In this document: positions 62,308 through 64,000 of the stretch, one piece after another
Layout: each line of letters begins with the position of its first letter
Position numbering within the stretch: position 1 is the first letter of the stretch
Source: Streptomyces griseosporeus
Lineage (GTDB): Bacteria > Actinomycetota > Actinomycetes > Streptomycetales > Streptomycetaceae
Assembly (NCBI RefSeq): GCF_014656055.1
Contig: NZ_BNBR01000001.1
Location: 1,612,001-1,676,000 of the forward strand
Length of the DNA stretch: 64,000 nt
Direction: 5' to 3'
The notes under the pieces: generated by a model
What the model saw: only the letters and a program-made list of their open reading frames with translations
The model's database searches: none
Told to the model about the DNA's origin: nothing
Program-made: the position numbers and the translations under genes

Positions 62308-62886
62308 ATGCGTACACCCATCCGTGGCCGGCTCGCGCCCGCAGCGGCCACCGACCGGAAGCCCCGGTTGCGCCGCCGTTTTCTGCTCGCCGCGCTCCTG
62401 TTCACCGCAGTGGCGCTCACGGGGGCGCAGCAGGCGCCGCCGGCCCACGCCGTGACCTTCCAGCCGCTGCGCAGCTGGTGGAATGACGGACGCGGTGACA
62501 ACTTCGCCACCGGAACGCCGGAGCAGGAGGCGAGCGCCCGGTCGGCGAACTACCGTTCGCTGCGCGTCGAGGCATGGCTGTGGCCGGACGACGGGGACAA
62601 CACCCGGTCGGGGCTCTACCTGTTCTGGAACGCCGACCGGCAGGACTACTTCAGTACCGCGACCCGGCAGGGTGTCGACTCCGCCGTCAGCGCCGGATAC
62701 CAGTACATCGGCGTCCAGGGCTACGTGCTGGGCCGGTACGAGGCCCACACCGTCCCCCTCCGCCAGTACTGGAGCGCCGACCGGCAGGACAACTTCCTCA
62801 CCGCCACCCCGGAAGGCATCCGCGACGCCGTCGCCGCCGGCTACACGTTCGTCCGCATCGAGGGCTACGTGTACCCCGCCACGTGA
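62308..62886 (+). CDS. Secreted protein with three tandem DUF5648-like repeats
   Basis: A 192-residue exported protein. The signal peptide has an Arg-rich start (KPRLRRRF) and hydrophobic core LLAALLFTAVALTGAQ, with likely cleavage after PPAHA. Three repeats of about 45 residues follow, each with a W-x-D/A-x-R-x-D-(N/Y)F core: SWWNDGRGDNFATGTPEQ, LFWNADRQDYFSTATRQG and QYWSADRQDNFLTATPEG, each ending in a GY..(I/V)..(E/Q)G/A(Y/W)(V/L) strand. This resembles DUF5648, often in lipases and cell-wall proteins. ATG 62308 follows GGAGG. Role unknown, maybe carbohydrate or surface binding. Confidence 0.8.
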   Translation: MRTPIRGRLAPAAATDRKPRLRRRFLLAALLFTAVALTGAQQAPPAHAVTFQPLRSWWNDGRGDNFATGTPEQEASARSANYRSLRVEAWLWPDDGDNTRSGLYLFWNADRQDYFSTATRQGVDSAVSAGYQYIGVQGYVLGRYEAHTVPLRQYWSADRQDNFLTATPEGIRDAVAAGYTFVRIEGYVYPAT

Positions 62887-62980
62887 CCGGCCCGGCGCGC
62901 GGCCGGTGCGCCGCGCGCCCACCGACCACCCCACGCCGGAGAGGGCCGCGCACGGCCCAGGACACACCGAGGACGGCACC

Positions 62981-64000
62981 ATGCCCGATCTTCCGACACC
63001 GGACGGCTCACCACCGGTGTTCGTGATCAACCTCGACCGGGACCACGAACGCCTGGCGGCCATGGCCGCGCGACTGGGCGCGTGGGGGGTCGAGTTCACC
63101 CGCTGGCCGGCCACGGACGGCCAGGCCCTGGCCGACGGCCCGCACCTGCCGGCCGCGGCCGAGTTCGACGGGGTCGCGCTGAGCGGCTTCGACCGTTTCG
63201 CACTGCCTGAAGCGGCGTGCGGGATCAGCCACATCAGGCTGTGGCGGATGCTCGTCGCACAGCGCGTTCCCTGGGCGGTCGTCCTGGAGGACGACGCGAG
63301 GCTGATCCGCCGACCGCCGTCCGGCATCGGCGCGTGGGGGCTGCCGCAGGACGCGGACATCGTGCTGCTCAGCGACCGCGCCGCCCCCGGAGCGGTACGG
63401 CGGGCAGGGGCTTCGGGATTCTCCTTTGCCGACGTCGTCGGCGGCGCGGGCACCGAGGGGTACCTCGTCTCCTGGGAGGGCGCGCGGCAGTTGCTCGCCG
63501 TGACGCGGCCGCTGCTCAACCCGCTCGACTTCCAGATGTACGCGCACTTCGCCTCCGTACGGCGCGCGGACACCTTCCCCCATCTGTGGTCGCTGCCCCG
63601 CAACGAGGCGGCGGACGGGACGGAGCTGAACGCCTACCGTCTCCTCCCGCCCCTGGTCGCCCACGCGGACACCCGGTCGAGCATCGGCAACGGCCGCCAC
63701 CGCAGGGCACGTTTCCTGTGCCGGGCCCTGCTGGGCCTCAACTTCGACACCGACGGCTCCTACCCCTACCGACCCCGGCCGCCGGCCGCGATCGCCGCGT
63801 CCACCCGGCCGGCGGCGGCACCTCCGGTCTCCGCCCCGGCGCGGGGCGGCGCGGGGGAAGCCGGCTTCGTCACCGGTGCCGACCTTTCCCACTGCCCGGA
63901 GGGTGCCGCGGCGCGCATGGCCCGGACGCTGGCCGAACACGGTGTCACCACGGCCAGGATCAGCTGCTGGGTTGCCGACGACAGCACCATGAACCTCGCC
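62981..64000 (+). CDS. GT25-family glycosyltransferase, start of a probable two-domain protein (partial)
   Basis: Open from ATG 62981 to the window edge (340 codons). Residues about 10-230 are GT25 (LPS glycosyltransferase-like): VFVINLDRDHERLAAMAARLG, ISHIRLWRMLVAQRVPWAVVLEDDARL (the EDD metal motif) and AGTEGYLVSWEGARQLL. After an Ala/Pro-rich linker a new domain begins with AGFVTGADLSHCPEGAAARM, resembling the opening of GH53-type galactanases (GADxS), followed by VTTARISCWVADD. The second domain is cut off by the window edge, so its identity is tentative. Confidence 0.8.
   Translation, partial: MPDLPTPDGSPPVFVINLDRDHERLAAMAARLGAWGVEFTRWPATDGQALADGPHLPAAAEFDGVALSGFDRFALPEAACGISHIRLWRMLVAQRVPWAVVLEDDARLIRRPPSGIGAWGLPQDADIVLLSDRAAPGAVRRAGASGFSFADVVGGAGTEGYLVSWEGARQLLAVTRPLLNPLDFQMYAHFASVRRADTFPHLWSLPRNEAADGTELNAYRLLPPLVAHADTRSSIGNGRHRRARFLCRALLGLNFDTDGSYPYRPRPPAAIAASTRPAAAPPVSAPARGGAGEAGFVTGADLSHCPEGAAARMARTLAEHGVTTARISCWVADDSTMNLA

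Overview
The window is chromosomal DNA from a high-GC actinomycete, almost certainly a Streptomyces. The evidence is the third-position GC bias, GTG and TTG starts, and typical Streptomyces families: a DUF2637 membrane protein, an RsbW-like anti-sigma kinase, an alditol oxidase very close to S. coelicolor AldO, a ROK regulator with an ABC sugar operon lacking its own ATPase, a PucR/XdhC purine cluster and a DmdR-type iron box. TTA (bldA) codons are very rare. No tRNA, rRNA or CRISPR was seen.

Layout. (1) 1-185 is the end of a membrane protein. (2) 239-10833 is a ten-gene minus-strand operon with mostly 1-4 nt stop/start overlaps. It encodes the ADP-heptose steps GmhA, HldE and GmhB, two GT9 heptosyltransferase-like enzymes, GT2 and GT4-type glycosyltransferases and a NodU/CmcH-type carbamoyltransferase; a UDP-glucuronate-decarboxylase-like SDR sits just upstream (10995-11984). 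It looks like a pathway for a carbamoylated, heptose-containing surface glycan or glycosylated metabolite in a Gram-positive. HldD is absent, so the D,D-heptose form is probably used. The carbamoyltransferase end appears frameshifted, and HldE carries a repeat-rich insertion. (3) 12591-19000 is an unusual cluster: a TPR-like/triple-S1 protein with two TTA codons, a trypsin-fold protein lacking catalytic His and Ser, a beta-helix membrane protein and a divergent APH/protein-kinase-like enzyme. This is my main candidate for a poorly described signalling or conflict system.

(4) 19056-28095 is purine catabolism: XdhC-type maturation factor, NCS2 purine permease, three xanthine dehydrogenase subunits and a PucR regulator, with a MITE-like element between xdhC and the permease. 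(5) 28277-46697 is mixed housekeeping and regulation: a TPR protein, GntR regulator, FhuF-like iron-siderophore reductase under an iron box, DUF2637 protein, anti-sigma kinase, pyruvate oxidase, PP2C-like protein, TrmB/LuxR regulator, Ogt plus Ada/AlkA repair genes, RsgA, a membrane sigma-like protein with an extracellular cellulose-binding domain, and a radical SAM protein with atypical cysteine spacing. (6) 46866-55656 is sugar metabolism: alditol oxidase, then a ROK regulator, ABC importer and GH2 beta-galactosidase. (7) 55745-60093 holds two TetR-linked efflux/redox units with clear operator palindromes, one a triple site at exact 21-bp spacing. (8) 60077-64000 holds a PEP mutase/isocitrate lyase-like enzyme, a VOC protein, a LuxR regulator, a secreted three-repeat protein and the start of a GT25 protein that seems to continue into a second catalytic domain.
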